Assembly: GCA_022820825.1 (NCBI GenBank)
Contig: JAJEEU010000097.1
Span: forward strand, 18,200-82,199
DNA: 64,000 nt
Direction of reading: 5' to 3'
DNA from: Vicinamibacteria bacterium
GTDB lineage: Bacteria > Acidobacteriota > Vicinamibacteria > Vicinamibacterales > UBA8438
The notes under the pieces are model-generated. The model saw nothing but the letters and a program-made list of their open reading frames with translations, had not been told where the DNA came from and ran no database searches. Below are positions 43,382-52,733 of the stretch, one piece after another; within the stretch, counting starts at the first letter, position 1, and the number at the start of each line of letters is the position of its first letter. The translations under genes were made by a program, and so were the position numbers.

Positions 43382-46354
43382 AGACTGCTTCGAAGTTGTC
43401 TGTGGACGGCTGCGCTGTGCGCCAGCCTCGCCGTGGCTGCGCCGGCAGCCGCGCAGGAGACCGTCATTGCGGGTACGGTGGCCGACGAGACCGGGGGCGT
43501 CCTGCCCGGCGTCACGGTTACCGCGCTGCACGTGGATTCGGGCAACACCTTTCTCGGCGTTTCCGACGGGACGGGCGGCTATCGCATCGGCGCGTTGCGG
43601 ACAGGAAACTACAACGTCACCGCCGCGCTGACCGGGTTCGCCACGCAGCTCCAGGAGTCGGTGGAGATGCTGGTCGGCCAGACGGTGGTAATCGATTTCA
43701 CGATGACGATCTCGACGCTCGAAGAGACCGTCACCGTGACGGGGGCGGCGCCGTTGATCGACGTGCAGCAGTCCAGCATGGGCGGCAACGTCGACACGCG
43801 CCAGTTGGAGGCGCTGCCGGTCAACGGCCGGAGCTGGATGCAGCTCACCACGCTGGCCCCGGGCAGCAGGGTGAACTCCGCGCAGACTTCGGATTCGCCG
43901 TCCGGCCTGTGGGCCACCGATTTCCAGGTGAACCTGGACGGCCAGCCGGTGAGCCAGACCTTTTCCCTGGCGCAGCTCGGACAGCCGCGCTTCAGCCGCG
44001 ACGCGATCGCGGAATTCGAGGTGGTCAGCAGCCGCTTCGACGCCACGCAGGGGCGCTCCACCGGCATCCAGGTGAACGCGGTGACCAAGTCCGGCACCAA
44101 CATGTTCGCCGGCTCGCTGGCGGGCTACTTCCGGCACGACAGCATGAACGCGGCCGACTTCTTCGCCAACGAGGTGCTGCCGTATTCGAACCAGCAGATC
44201 AGCGGCACCTTCGGCGGCCCGATCGTGCGCGACAGGTTGCACTTCTTCGGCTACTACGAGCACGAGCGCGAGCCGAGATCGTATTTCTTCCAGAGCGGGA
44301 TTCCGGAGTTCGACGCCCTCGGCAACGGGCCGGACAACACGGGTCTGCAGTACACGCCGCAGAGCAGGCTGTTCGGCGGGCGGGTGGACGGGCAGCTCAG
44401 CGATTCGACGCGGCTGATGGTGCGCGGAAACGGGTGGCTGCAGAATCAGCTCCGCAATCCTGAACGGGAACTGACGAACCACCCCTCGACGCTCACGGAA
44501 CAGAGCTACGTGTCGCGGCAGATCTACGGGACGCTGACGCACGCGACCAACCGCACGGTCAACGAGCTCAAGGTCGGCCTGAACCACTTCCATGACGACC
44601 GCGCCAACTACTGGGGGTTGCGTGCGCCGGAAATCAACCTGGCGGGGCTCGTCATCGGGCCCAGCGACGTCATCAACGGGGCGAACCAGTCGCAGGACGT
44701 CTTGTCGTTCCGCAACGACTTCACCATGTTCCGGGGGGGGCATACGCTCAAGATCGGCGGCGAGTTCATGCTGCCCAGCTACTACGTCTTCTCGCCGACC
44801 TCGCGCGACGGCACGCTGTTCGCGGATGCCGGTCCGATCCCGGACAACATCGCGGAGCTGTTTCCGTCCATGGATCCGTCGACCTGGAACCTCGACGGGC
44901 TGCCGGGGTCGATCCTTCGCCGGTGGGATCAGACCAGCGGCCGCTACGACGTGCATGCCGTGACCTGCGACGACCCCGGCCCCATCCCGGAAAGCTCGGA
45001 CCCTGACAACGGCTGCTGGCGGACCAAGCCCACCGTGGCCTGGTGGATCCAGGACGACTGGCGGGTCACCCGCAACCTGACGCTGAACCTGGGCCTGCGC
45101 TGGGACTTCGCGCAGGACATCATGGCCAACGACATCGACCTCACCTCGATTCGGGCGCCGCAGTTCGCGAACGATCCGATCCGCACCGGCGCGCCGCAGG
45201 AATTGACCATGTTCCAGCCCCGCATCGGGTTCGCCTACTCGCTCAACGACAACCGGACGGTCGTGCGCGGCGGCTACGGCCTCTACTATTCGGGCATGAA
45301 CGACGTCAGCGCCATCCACACGGAATATGCCCTGGCCTTCCAGATTCCCGAGTGGAACTACGACGGCCGGCCGAACTTCGCATCCGATCCGTACAACCTC
45401 GCGGGGGACGGCTCGCGGCCGACATACGAGGAGATCAGGGACGGCGCGCACGCGGGCCTGTACCGCCTGAACGTCACGGGCTACGGCCCCATCACGCTGG
45501 ACGATGCGCGCATCCCCTATTCGCATCAGTTCACGATGGGCATGCAGCAGCAGGTGGGCGAGACGATGTCCGTCCAGGCCGACTACGTTTACATCGGCAG
45601 CCGGCGCGGACGCTACCCGTGGAACGAGAACCTCACCTACGACCCCGAGACCGGATTGAACCGTCCGTTTTCGGACCCCAGCACGCGGAGGTGGCCGGAC
45701 CTGGCGCATGTCCGCATCTTCGAGCACGGCAAGACCACCGACTACCACGGCCTGGAGACCGCCTTCACCAGGCGCTTCAGCCAGGGCTGGCAGTTGTCCG
45801 CGACGTACACCCTGGGGTTCTCGGAGTCCTGTGCGCCGTCGCCCGTGGACTTCGCGTTCCCGGTGTCCCGCGATCTCGGCGGCGACTGCTGGCGCAACAC
45901 CCTGGGAGACGGGGGGCCGTCGGATCAGCGGCACCGCGCGGTCTTCAACGGCATCTGGGACCTCCCGTACGACTTCCAGGTGAGCGGCCTGTATTTCTTC
46001 GGCTCGGGCCAGCGCTTCGACTCGTTCAACCCCGTCGACCTCCGCGATACCGGCGGCTTCTATTGGCCCTGGCCCGCCAGCGCGCAGCGCCTGATGTTCG
46101 ACGGCTCCATCATCGACCACGGATCCGTGCAGGGCGAGCCGATCCACCGGGTGGACATGAGGCTGCAGCGCCGGTTCCACATCGGAGCGGCGTACGTCGA
46201 CGCGATGCTCGAAGTGTTCAACCTCTTCAACCACCAGAACCACGGCTTCTACCAGCGCGTCGCGATCCTTCCGACGTTCGGAGACCCGCTCCCGAGCGCG
46301 GACGTCGCGTACTGGCCGCGCATGGTGCAACTGGGGTTCCGGGTGGCCTTCTGA
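43379..46354 (+). CDS. TonB-dependent receptor with carboxypeptidase-regulatory-like domain
   Basis: 991 aa from TTG at 43379. Signal peptide MRLLRSCLWTAALCASLAVAAPAAAQ. Regulatory domain TVIAGTVADETGGVLPGVTV, linker EETVTVTGAAPLIDVQQS, plug LEALPVNGRSWMQLTTLAPG with LDGQPVSQT and NAVTKSGTNMFAGSLAG, then the barrel with GPIVRDRLHFFGYYEH and a C-terminus VQLGFRVAF. It belongs to a different receptor subgroup from the three minus-strand ones: VNGR and TKSGTN motifs are present, as in many acidobacterial OAR-like receptors. It sits between two strong hairpins and so is probably its own transcript, with a candidate operator upstream. Confidence 0.88.
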   Translation: MRLLRSCLWTAALCASLAVAAPAAAQETVIAGTVADETGGVLPGVTVTALHVDSGNTFLGVSDGTGGYRIGALRTGNYNVTAALTGFATQLQESVEMLVGQTVVIDFTMTISTLEETVTVTGAAPLIDVQQSSMGGNVDTRQLEALPVNGRSWMQLTTLAPGSRVNSAQTSDSPSGLWATDFQVNLDGQPVSQTFSLAQLGQPRFSRDAIAEFEVVSSRFDATQGRSTGIQVNAVTKSGTNMFAGSLAGYFRHDSMNAADFFANEVLPYSNQQISGTFGGPIVRDRLHFFGYYEHEREPRSYFFQSGIPEFDALGNGPDNTGLQYTPQSRLFGGRVDGQLSDSTRLMVRGNGWLQNQLRNPERELTNHPSTLTEQSYVSRQIYGTLTHATNRTVNELKVGLNHFHDDRANYWGLRAPEINLAGLVIGPSDVINGANQSQDVLSFRNDFTMFRGGHTLKIGGEFMLPSYYVFSPTSRDGTLFADAGPIPDNIAELFPSMDPSTWNLDGLPGSILRRWDQTSGRYDVHAVTCDDPGPIPESSDPDNGCWRTKPTVAWWIQDDWRVTRNLTLNLGLRWDFAQDIMANDIDLTSIRAPQFANDPIRTGAPQELTMFQPRIGFAYSLNDNRTVVRGGYGLYYSGMNDVSAIHTEYALAFQIPEWNYDGRPNFASDPYNLAGDGSRPTYEEIRDGAHAGLYRLNVTGYGPITLDDARIPYSHQFTMGMQQQVGETMSVQADYVYIGSRRGRYPWNENLTYDPETGLNRPFSDPSTRRWPDLAHVRIFEHGKTTDYHGLETAFTRRFSQGWQLSATYTLGFSESCAPSPVDFAFPVSRDLGGDCWRNTLGDGGPSDQRHRAVFNGIWDLPYDFQVSGLYFFGSGQRFDSFNPVDLRDTGGFYWPWPASAQRLMFDGSIIDHGSVQGEPIHRVDMRLQRRFHIGAAYVDAMLEVFNLFNHQNHGFYQRVAILPTFGDPLPSADVAYWPRMVQLGFRVAF

Positions 46355-46381
46355 TCCGCGCGTGAACGAACGGCAACTGAG

Positions 46382-46418
46382 CGGGGCGGGGCGCCATGTG
46401 GCGCCCCGCCCCGTTTGC
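46382..46418 (+). terminator. Intrinsic terminator after the TonB receptor
   Basis: A perfect 15-bp GC stem (46382-46396 with 46399-46413) with a very short loop, followed by TTTGCTTT. It starts 27 bases after the receptor stop. Confidence 0.8.
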
Positions 46419-46463
46419 TTTGGGGAGCCTTCCGCAAGGCCATTGAAGCGTTAGAATTTGCGG

Positions 46464-49007
46464 ATGAGAATCGCCATTGCCTGGGCACTGGTGCTGCTGG
46501 CCGCTTTCGCGCCCGCCGTGGTGCACGAGGGAGCCGCCCAGGAGCCCGACGCAGCCGGCCAGCAGCCGGCGGAGGCGGGCCCGTTCACGGGAGAGCAGGC
46601 AGCGGCCGGCGCAGCGGCGTTTCAGGCCAACTGCGCCTTCTGCCACGGGGCGGACCTGACGGGCGGGCCGTACGCGCCGCCGCTGGTTGGTGCCACGTTC
46701 GAGGACGGCTGGAGCCCGCGGACAATGCTCGATCTGCTCGAAGCCATCCGCACGATGCCGCCCAGCGACCCCGGCGCGCTGGGCGACGAGGCGCACGTCA
46801 ACATGGCCGCCTTCATCCTGCAGGCGAACGGCGTGGCCGCGGGTGCGACGCCGTTGGCGGTGACTGCAACCGCGTCCATCGACGCGGTGCTGGCCAACCG
46901 GTCGGACGCCGCCGGACCGCCCGGGGCGCCGCTCCTGCGCGGGGCCTGCGGCACGCTGGCCGACCGGCCGCCCACGGTGACGTCCACGAGCGCGCGGAAT
47001 CCGGGGTCGGGTAGCGAGTGGCCGCGGTACGGCGGCGCCGCTTCGAACCAGCGCTACGCGGCGCTGGGCCGGATCTCCGCGAGCAACGTGGCAGAGCTCG
47101 GCGGCGCGTGGATGACCCGCCTGCCGGGGCCCACGAACCAGTCCTCGCTAACGATGGCCAACGGGCGGATCTTCGCGGGGCTCATGAACTGCAACGTGGC
47201 CGCGCTGGACGCCAAGACGGGCGAGTTCGTCTGGGTGGCGGAGCTGGCGGAGCCGCCCGCGCGCCGCGGCCTGGCGATCGCCCCCGAGCTCGGCTACGTG
47301 CTCGTGGCGGGCTCGGGCGGCACGGTCACCGCCCTCGACATGACAACCGGGGAAACGGTTTGGACGGATGAGCTCGCGCGGGACGCCGCCAACGATCAGC
47401 CCCTGCGGATATCCGCGGCGCCCACCTACGCCGACGGCGTGATGCTCATCATGCTGGGGGGCGGCGACAGCGGCCGGCGGGGCGGGGTCAGCGCCGTCGA
47501 CGCGCGCACCGGCGCCGAAATGTGGCGCTTCTACAGCATTCCCGGACCGGACGAATTCGGCTACGACACGTGGCCGAACAACGAGATGTGGCGCGCGGGC
47601 GGCGGCGGGGTCTGGAGTCCGGCGGCCATCGATCCCGAGCTGGGCATGGCCTATTTCGGTACGGGCAACCCGAACGGCAATCCCCTGGGCCTCCAGGGAC
47701 AGCACGTGACGCAGCATCCGGGGCCGCACCCCTCGCACTCCGGAGACCTGCGCCCCGGCGATCAGTTGTTCGCCGCCTCGGTGGTGGCGCTCGACCTCAA
47801 GACGGGCGACTACCGCTGGCATTTCCAGCTCACGCGGCACGACATCTGGGACATGGACGTGCCCACGCCCATGGTGCTGTACGACACGACCCTGGACGGG
47901 CGCCCCCGCAAGGGCATCGGCGTCATGCGCACGGACGGGCACCTCTTCCTGCTCGACCGCGTCGACGGTTCGCCGCTGATGCCGATCGAGGAGCGCCCCG
48001 TCCCGCAGGATCCCTTTCAATACACGGAGGCCACGCAACCGTTTCCGGCCGGCGGCGAGCAGGTGGTCCCGAACTGCGCCGAGCCGTGGCTCCTGCCGCC
48101 GGGGTTCAGGCCCGGGTGCTACTTCGAGCCGCTCAACCAGGCCAACGTGATGGCGCCCTACATCGGCGTCCGGCAGGCCCCGATGGCCTACAGCCCGGAA
48201 ACGGGCTATTTCTACGTGGCGGCGGCCGTCTACCCGTGGTGGGCGACGCGCTTCGGCGTGTCGTACAACGAACCGGGCATGCAGTGGTACGGACTGATCA
48301 CGGCCGTCGACTCGCGCACGAACAAGATCGCGTGGCAGCGGCGGTCGCCGTATCCGAAGGCGCACGGCGGCGGCATGCTGGCCACCGCGGGCAACCTGGT
48401 GTTCTACGGCGAGGTGGACGGCAACGTCCTCGCCCGCGATGCCGCGACCGGCGAGTTGCTGTGGCAGTTCCAGACCGGCCAGGGCGCCGACTCGGCCCCC
48501 GTAATTGCCTACGAGCTGGACGGGGAGCAGTACGTCGCCGTAGCACCGAGCGGCGGCGGGTCGACGCACGGTCCGGCGATGGGGGCCAGGGCGACCGGCG
48601 ACGTGGTGTGGGCGTTCAAGCTCGGCGGCGCCGTTCCACCGGCCAGTCCGCCGGTGTTGCCGCCCGCGGTGCAGACCTTCGAAGGTCACGGACCGGTCGA
48701 GAAGACGAACGCGGTGGTCATCGACTTCGAGGAGCGGCGCAAGGACACCATCCGGCCGCCGGGCCTGAAAATCGACGACTACGAGACGTTCGTGCCACGG
48801 CGCGTGCAGGTGCCGGCGGGTGAGCAGGTCACCTGGACCAACACCGGCGACGCGCCGCACACGATCGCGGTGCGCCAGCAGCCCTGGACGACCGGGGCGA
48901 TCGCGCCCGGGACGACCGGCTCGATTCGCTTCGAGACGCCCGGCAGGTATGTGTACACCTGCGAGCAGCACCCCTGGCACCAGGGAGAAATCACCGTCGT
49001 GCGGTAA
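46464..49007 (+). CDS. Exported three-part fusion: cytochrome c + PQQ propeller + cupredoxin-like domain
   Basis: 847 aa from the ATG at 46464. Signal peptide (about 1-26), then a cytochrome c domain with CAFCH (C57, C60, H61) and a TMPPSDPGALGDEAH Met-ligand region. Next is a PQQ dehydrogenase propeller (about 180-740: WPRYGGAASNQRYAALGRI, VAALDAKTGEFVW, TVTALDMTTGETVW, MAYFGTGNPNGNP, VALDLKTGDYRWHFQ, HDIWDMDVPTPMVL, ITAVDSRTNKIAWQ). The final ~100 residues form a plastocyanin-like domain: VPAGEQVTWTNTGDAPHTI and YVYTCEQHPWHQGEI, with copper-ligand positions H799, C833, H836 and, at the usual Met position, H839. The domain order gives a possible internal electron path from PQQ to haem or copper. 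Substrate unknown. Confidence 0.85.
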   Translation: MRIAIAWALVLLAAFAPAVVHEGAAQEPDAAGQQPAEAGPFTGEQAAAGAAAFQANCAFCHGADLTGGPYAPPLVGATFEDGWSPRTMLDLLEAIRTMPPSDPGALGDEAHVNMAAFILQANGVAAGATPLAVTATASIDAVLANRSDAAGPPGAPLLRGACGTLADRPPTVTSTSARNPGSGSEWPRYGGAASNQRYAALGRISASNVAELGGAWMTRLPGPTNQSSLTMANGRIFAGLMNCNVAALDAKTGEFVWVAELAEPPARRGLAIAPELGYVLVAGSGGTVTALDMTTGETVWTDELARDAANDQPLRISAAPTYADGVMLIMLGGGDSGRRGGVSAVDARTGAEMWRFYSIPGPDEFGYDTWPNNEMWRAGGGGVWSPAAIDPELGMAYFGTGNPNGNPLGLQGQHVTQHPGPHPSHSGDLRPGDQLFAASVVALDLKTGDYRWHFQLTRHDIWDMDVPTPMVLYDTTLDGRPRKGIGVMRTDGHLFLLDRVDGSPLMPIEERPVPQDPFQYTEATQPFPAGGEQVVPNCAEPWLLPPGFRPGCYFEPLNQANVMAPYIGVRQAPMAYSPETGYFYVAAAVYPWWATRFGVSYNEPGMQWYGLITAVDSRTNKIAWQRRSPYPKAHGGGMLATAGNLVFYGEVDGNVLARDAATGELLWQFQTGQGADSAPVIAYELDGEQYVAVAPSGGGSTHGPAMGARATGDVVWAFKLGGAVPPASPPVLPPAVQTFEGHGPVEKTNAVVIDFEERRKDTIRPPGLKIDDYETFVPRRVQVPAGEQVTWTNTGDAPHTIAVRQQPWTTGAIAPGTTGSIRFETPGRYVYTCEQHPWHQGEITVVR

Positions 49008-49016
49008 GATGGCGCC

Positions 49017-50363
49017 ATGTTGATCACGAGGAAGCACCTGCCCCGCCGCACCGTGCTGCGCGGACTTGGTGCGGCCATCGCCCTGCCGCTGCTCGACGGA
49101 ATGGTCCCCGCGGCCACCGCCCTCGCGCGGACCGCGGCAGCCCCGATCCGCCGGTTCGGGGCGTTCTACGTGCCCAACGGCATGGCCATGGGTTGGTGGT
49201 TCCCCGAAGCGGAGGGTCCGCTGAACGCGCTGCCGCCCATCGCGACATCGCTGGAGCGGCACAAGGACCAGCTCCTGCTGCTGGGCGGCCTCGACGTGGA
49301 GGCCGCCAACCTGGTCAGGAAGGGCGGCGACCACGCGCGCGCCGCCGGCACGTTCCTCTCGTGCGTGCCGTTCGACGCCATCAGCGACTCGAACGTGATC
49401 GCGTCCGTCACCGTGGACCAGATCGCGGCGAAGGAGCTGGGCAGGGAGACGCAGCTCGCGTCGCTCGAGTTGGCCATCGAGTCGACCGACATGCTGGGCG
49501 TCTGCGACAACACGAGCTGCTCGCTGACCAATACGATTGCGTGGAGCACGCCGACGACGGCCCTGCCCTGCGACAACGACCCGCGTTCGGTGTTCGAGCG
49601 GCTGTTCGGGAGTAGCGGCAGCACCGACCAGGCCGCACGGCTCGCGCGCATCGAGCAGGACCGCAGCATCCTGGACGCGGTCACCGACGAGATCGCCCGG
49701 CTCGACCTCGGTCTGGGACCTGCCGACAGGCGCAAGTTCGACGAGTATCTCGACGCGGTGCGGGACGCCGAGCGCCGGATCCAGATGGCGGAGGCGCAGA
49801 GCTCCCGCGAGCTGCCGGTGCTCGAGCAGCCCGCGGGCGTGCCCGACGACTACGCGGAGCACGCGAAGCTGATGATGGACCTGCTGGCGCTCGCCTACCA
49901 GGTGGACATGACGCGCATCAGCACCTTCATGCTGGCCCGCGAAGTGAGCGGCCGCGCCTATCCCGAGATCGGCGTCGCCGACTCACACCACCCGCTGTCG
50001 CACCACCAGGACGAGGCGGCCAAGCTCGACCGGCTGCACAAGGTCAACGAGTACCACTTCCGGCAGTTCGCGTACCTGGTGGACAAGCTGGCCAATACGC
50101 CCGAGGGCGACGGCACGCTGCTGGACCACACGCTGTTCCTGTACGGTTCGGGCATCAGCGACAGCAACACGCACTTCCACGACGACCTGCCGATTGCCCT
50201 GGTCGGCGGCGGCGCCGCCGGGATCACGGGCGGGCGCTACGTGCGCTATCCGAAGGGCACCCCGCTCGCCAACCTGCACGTCGCCGTGCTCGACAAGCTG
50301 GGATTTCCGGTCGACGCCTTCGGCGACAGCACCGGCAAGCTCGACCGCCTCACCGGCATCTGA
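49017..50363 (+). CDS. DUF1552 domain protein, Tat-like signal
   Basis: 448 aa; starts nine bases after the PQQ fusion stop, so co-transcribed. N-terminus ITRKHLPRRTVLRGLGAAIAL is nearly the same as in the protein at 8065, and similarity continues: IRRFGAFYVPNGM, LERHKDQLLLLGGLD, VTVDQIAAKELGRETQLASLEL, TNTIAWSTPTTALP, YAEHAKLMMDLLALAYQVDMTRISTFM, ADSHHPLSHHQDEAAKLDRL, LLDHTLFLYGSGISDSNTHFHDDLPIALVGG. There is no DUF1592 partner next to it; instead it follows a multi-domain PQQ protein with its own cytochrome c. That placement hints that the DUF1592 role is to supply a haem-bearing partner. Confidence 0.86.
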   Translation: MLITRKHLPRRTVLRGLGAAIALPLLDGMVPAATALARTAAAPIRRFGAFYVPNGMAMGWWFPEAEGPLNALPPIATSLERHKDQLLLLGGLDVEAANLVRKGGDHARAAGTFLSCVPFDAISDSNVIASVTVDQIAAKELGRETQLASLELAIESTDMLGVCDNTSCSLTNTIAWSTPTTALPCDNDPRSVFERLFGSSGSTDQAARLARIEQDRSILDAVTDEIARLDLGLGPADRRKFDEYLDAVRDAERRIQMAEAQSSRELPVLEQPAGVPDDYAEHAKLMMDLLALAYQVDMTRISTFMLAREVSGRAYPEIGVADSHHPLSHHQDEAAKLDRLHKVNEYHFRQFAYLVDKLANTPEGDGTLLDHTLFLYGSGISDSNTHFHDDLPIALVGGGAAGITGGRYVRYPKGTPLANLHVAVLDKLGFPVDAFGDSTGKLDRLTGI

Positions 50364-50412
50364 ACAAGCTCGGCGGCCGCCGGGGGGTTCGAGGCGCAGC
50401 CCCGTCTGACAT

Positions 50413-52530
50413 TCAATGCGCAAGCGGGTGCGGGCGCATCTGGAACCTGACCGCCTTCGACCCGTTCCCGGTATCGCCGCCGTCGCTGTACTCGCCCTCG
50501 ACGTGCCAGGGCGTGTAGGTCGAGAAGCTCGACCAGAGGCTCCTGCCCTTCCAGCCGGTGGTTGCGTCGTCGACGCGCCCGTTGGCCGAGCGCGAGAAGA
50601 ACCCCATCGGATAGGGCACGCGCAACTGGATGAACTGCCCCGTCTCGGGCAGCAGCACCTGCAGCGCGTCGTAGTTCGTCGTGCCGTACAGCGGGGTGTC
50701 CGCCCCCAACCCGAGCACGTTGTGCAGATCGACCTGCGGCAGGTACGTGTTGTCCGCCTCGACATTCGTGCCGATGTGGTTCGGGCCGCCCTTCCGGTAC
50801 ACCGTCCAGGCGTCCTTGCAGAGCTCGCCGGTGGCAGCCGCCGGCCCGGGGGTCACCTCGCACTTGCGGTAGTCGAACGACGTGAAGTGCTGGCTGCCGC
50901 GCCAGTTCATCCAGACGACCCCTTCGCTGTCGACGGCCGCGTGCGGACCGCCGGAGATGTCCAGGCCTTCCGGCGGCGTGAACACTTCCGCGCGACACGT
51001 GCTGGGCGGATCCGGCCCCTTCACGAGGCGCGTGAGGCGGCCACGGGTAGTTTGCAGCGTCCACGAGCCGTCTGCGTCACCGCACCACGCAACGCCGTCC
51101 GGATCGTTGAGATCCACGGCGATCTGGTAACAGCCGAGGTCGACCCGATGGTCGCGGGTCGGGTCGATCGGCTCGTCGGGCTCGGTCCACCCCTGTGTGA
51201 TCTCCCCGTCGCCGTTGGTGTCCACCACCGCCGGACACCAGCCCACGGACTCTTCCGTGTTCCTGGTTTCCAGGAACGTGGGCGTGTCGATCCAGAACAC
51301 CACGTCCCGGGAGCCGAAGTACATGTAGTCGTCGGGACCGAACTGGTTGTGGTCGAGGCTCGTGCAAACGTCCCCGATCGACGTGAACTCGCCGGTTTCC
51401 GGCTCGTAGAGCGACGCCTGGCGCGGCAGCGCCCGGCGGCTGCGGCTGGTCAGGGGAAAGTGCTCCGCGTACTTGTTCTCCGGCGATGTGCAGAACTCGG
51501 GGTTCTGCCGCGGCGCCTCCCGCACGATGGCGCTCAGCCACGCGCGCCCGCCGCTGTCCATCGCCAGGCTGCGCGGCTCCGACTGGCGCTTCCAGACCGG
51601 CTCGTCTCCCCAGTAGGGCGACCACGGCGTGTTGTCGCGGGTGACGGGCGACTCGGACGGCACGATGAGGTTGCGGGAGCTGTTCTCGACCGGGTCGAGC
51701 ATCGTCAGGATGTCGTTCGAGCGGGAGACCATGTAGACGGGTCCGTGCGGATTGACCGTGCCGTCGCGCAGGTCTGCGGCGACCGCGTCGGTGCGGCCAT
51801 CGAACTTCGTGCCCCAGTCGTAGACCGTCACGACCAGGTTGCGCTCCACCCCCACCGGCCGCTCCGGCTTGTCGGGCGGGAGCTCGCCGGCCGCGACGCG
51901 GTCAGTCCACTCCGCGAACGCCTCGCGATCGTCGCCCAGCCCCCGCCAGGCCGCCGCCATCGACGCGCCCTCGGGCCCGGCCGCGACGCGCATGTCCCAG
52001 GCTTCCAGCGAGGTTGCCGTCTTCTCCCGAATGCTGACCGGGATCTCCCGCGTGGCCTTGTTGCCGATCTGATGACACGCCAGTCCGCACCCGGCGATCG
52101 GCTTGTCCATCAGCGCCAGCCAGTAGGCGGCCGGGTAGTACTCCGCGGCGGCCGCCTCGCTCGGCGCCGGCACCGCGCCGAGATCGAGCGACTGTCCCGG
52201 CGTGGCGGCCTGCCGCGGCGAATCGACCAGGCCGTAGCCGCGCACCCACACCTGGTAGTTCGCGTCGGGCAGATCGGGGATCACGTAGCGCCCCTGATCG
52301 TCGGTCACGACGGAGCGGGAGAACTTGGTCGGCAGGTCGGTCGTCTCCGCGACCACCCAGACGCCCGCTTCCGGGCCGTCGGGACCGGTGACTACCCCGC
52401 CGATGTCGTCGCCGTCAATCTCGACCCGTGCGCCGGCCTGCCCGGTCTGCACCGACTGCACCGAGCCCAGCAGAAGCAGACCCGCGGCGACGATCAGAAA
52501 GCCTGCCACGCGCGAACCATGGAACCTCAT
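50413..52530 (-). CDS. Large exported protein with carboxypeptidase-regulatory-like domain and CxxxCH motif
   Basis: 705 aa from the ATG at 52530, after GGGGGAG. Signal peptide (about 1-32). Residues 38-105 form a carboxypeptidase-regulatory-like (Ig-like) domain: IGGVVTGPDGPEAGVWVV, VVTDDQGRYVIPDLP, YQVWVRGYGLVDS. A cytochrome-like motif, C148-GLA-C152-H153, has three residues between the cysteines instead of two. The rest looks like a beta-propeller with seven or so blades (VYMVSRSNDILTMLDPV, SLAMDSGGRAWLSAIV, SLYEPETGEFTSIG, GPHAAVDSEGVVWMNW), as in NHL or streptogramin-lyase-like proteins. Function unknown; the haem motif suggests redox chemistry. Last gene of the long minus-strand run. 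Confidence 0.72.
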   Translation of the reverse strand: MRFHGSRVAGFLIVAAGLLLLGSVQSVQTGQAGARVEIDGDDIGGVVTGPDGPEAGVWVVAETTDLPTKFSRSVVTDDQGRYVIPDLPDANYQVWVRGYGLVDSPRQAATPGQSLDLGAVPAPSEAAAAEYYPAAYWLALMDKPIAGCGLACHQIGNKATREIPVSIREKTATSLEAWDMRVAAGPEGASMAAAWRGLGDDREAFAEWTDRVAAGELPPDKPERPVGVERNLVVTVYDWGTKFDGRTDAVAADLRDGTVNPHGPVYMVSRSNDILTMLDPVENSSRNLIVPSESPVTRDNTPWSPYWGDEPVWKRQSEPRSLAMDSGGRAWLSAIVREAPRQNPEFCTSPENKYAEHFPLTSRSRRALPRQASLYEPETGEFTSIGDVCTSLDHNQFGPDDYMYFGSRDVVFWIDTPTFLETRNTEESVGWCPAVVDTNGDGEITQGWTEPDEPIDPTRDHRVDLGCYQIAVDLNDPDGVAWCGDADGSWTLQTTRGRLTRLVKGPDPPSTCRAEVFTPPEGLDISGGPHAAVDSEGVVWMNWRGSQHFTSFDYRKCEVTPGPAAATGELCKDAWTVYRKGGPNHIGTNVEADNTYLPQVDLHNVLGLGADTPLYGTTNYDALQVLLPETGQFIQLRVPYPMGFFSRSANGRVDDATTGWKGRSLWSSFSTYTPWHVEGEYSDGGDTGNGSKAVRFQMRPHPLAH

Positions 52531-52540
52531 CGTCTCCCCC

Positions 52541-52563
52541 TTGGGGCTGCGCCCCAAACCCCC
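52541..52563. repeat. TTGGGGC-TGC-GCCCCAA hairpin before an RBS
   Basis: A perfect seven-base inverted repeat around TGC, next to a CCCCC run. In minus-strand terms it stands directly upstream of the GGGGGAG RBS of the 50413 gene. A close copy (TTGGGGCTGCGCCCTA) lies upstream of the DUF6152 gene at 53664. Confidence 0.5.
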
Positions 52564-52733
52564 GGCGAGCCCTGGCGGGGACCCCATAGACCCGCGCCGG
52601 GCTTGCCGGGCCGCACCGTGCGCGGCCTGGGGAACGCCTGCTTGAGTGCTCGTCGTCCCCCGAGCTGATTGCGCTGCTGCGCGGAATGCTAGTCTAGCGT
52701 CGATTAGCGGGTTTCACCAGCCCGTAATCGTGT

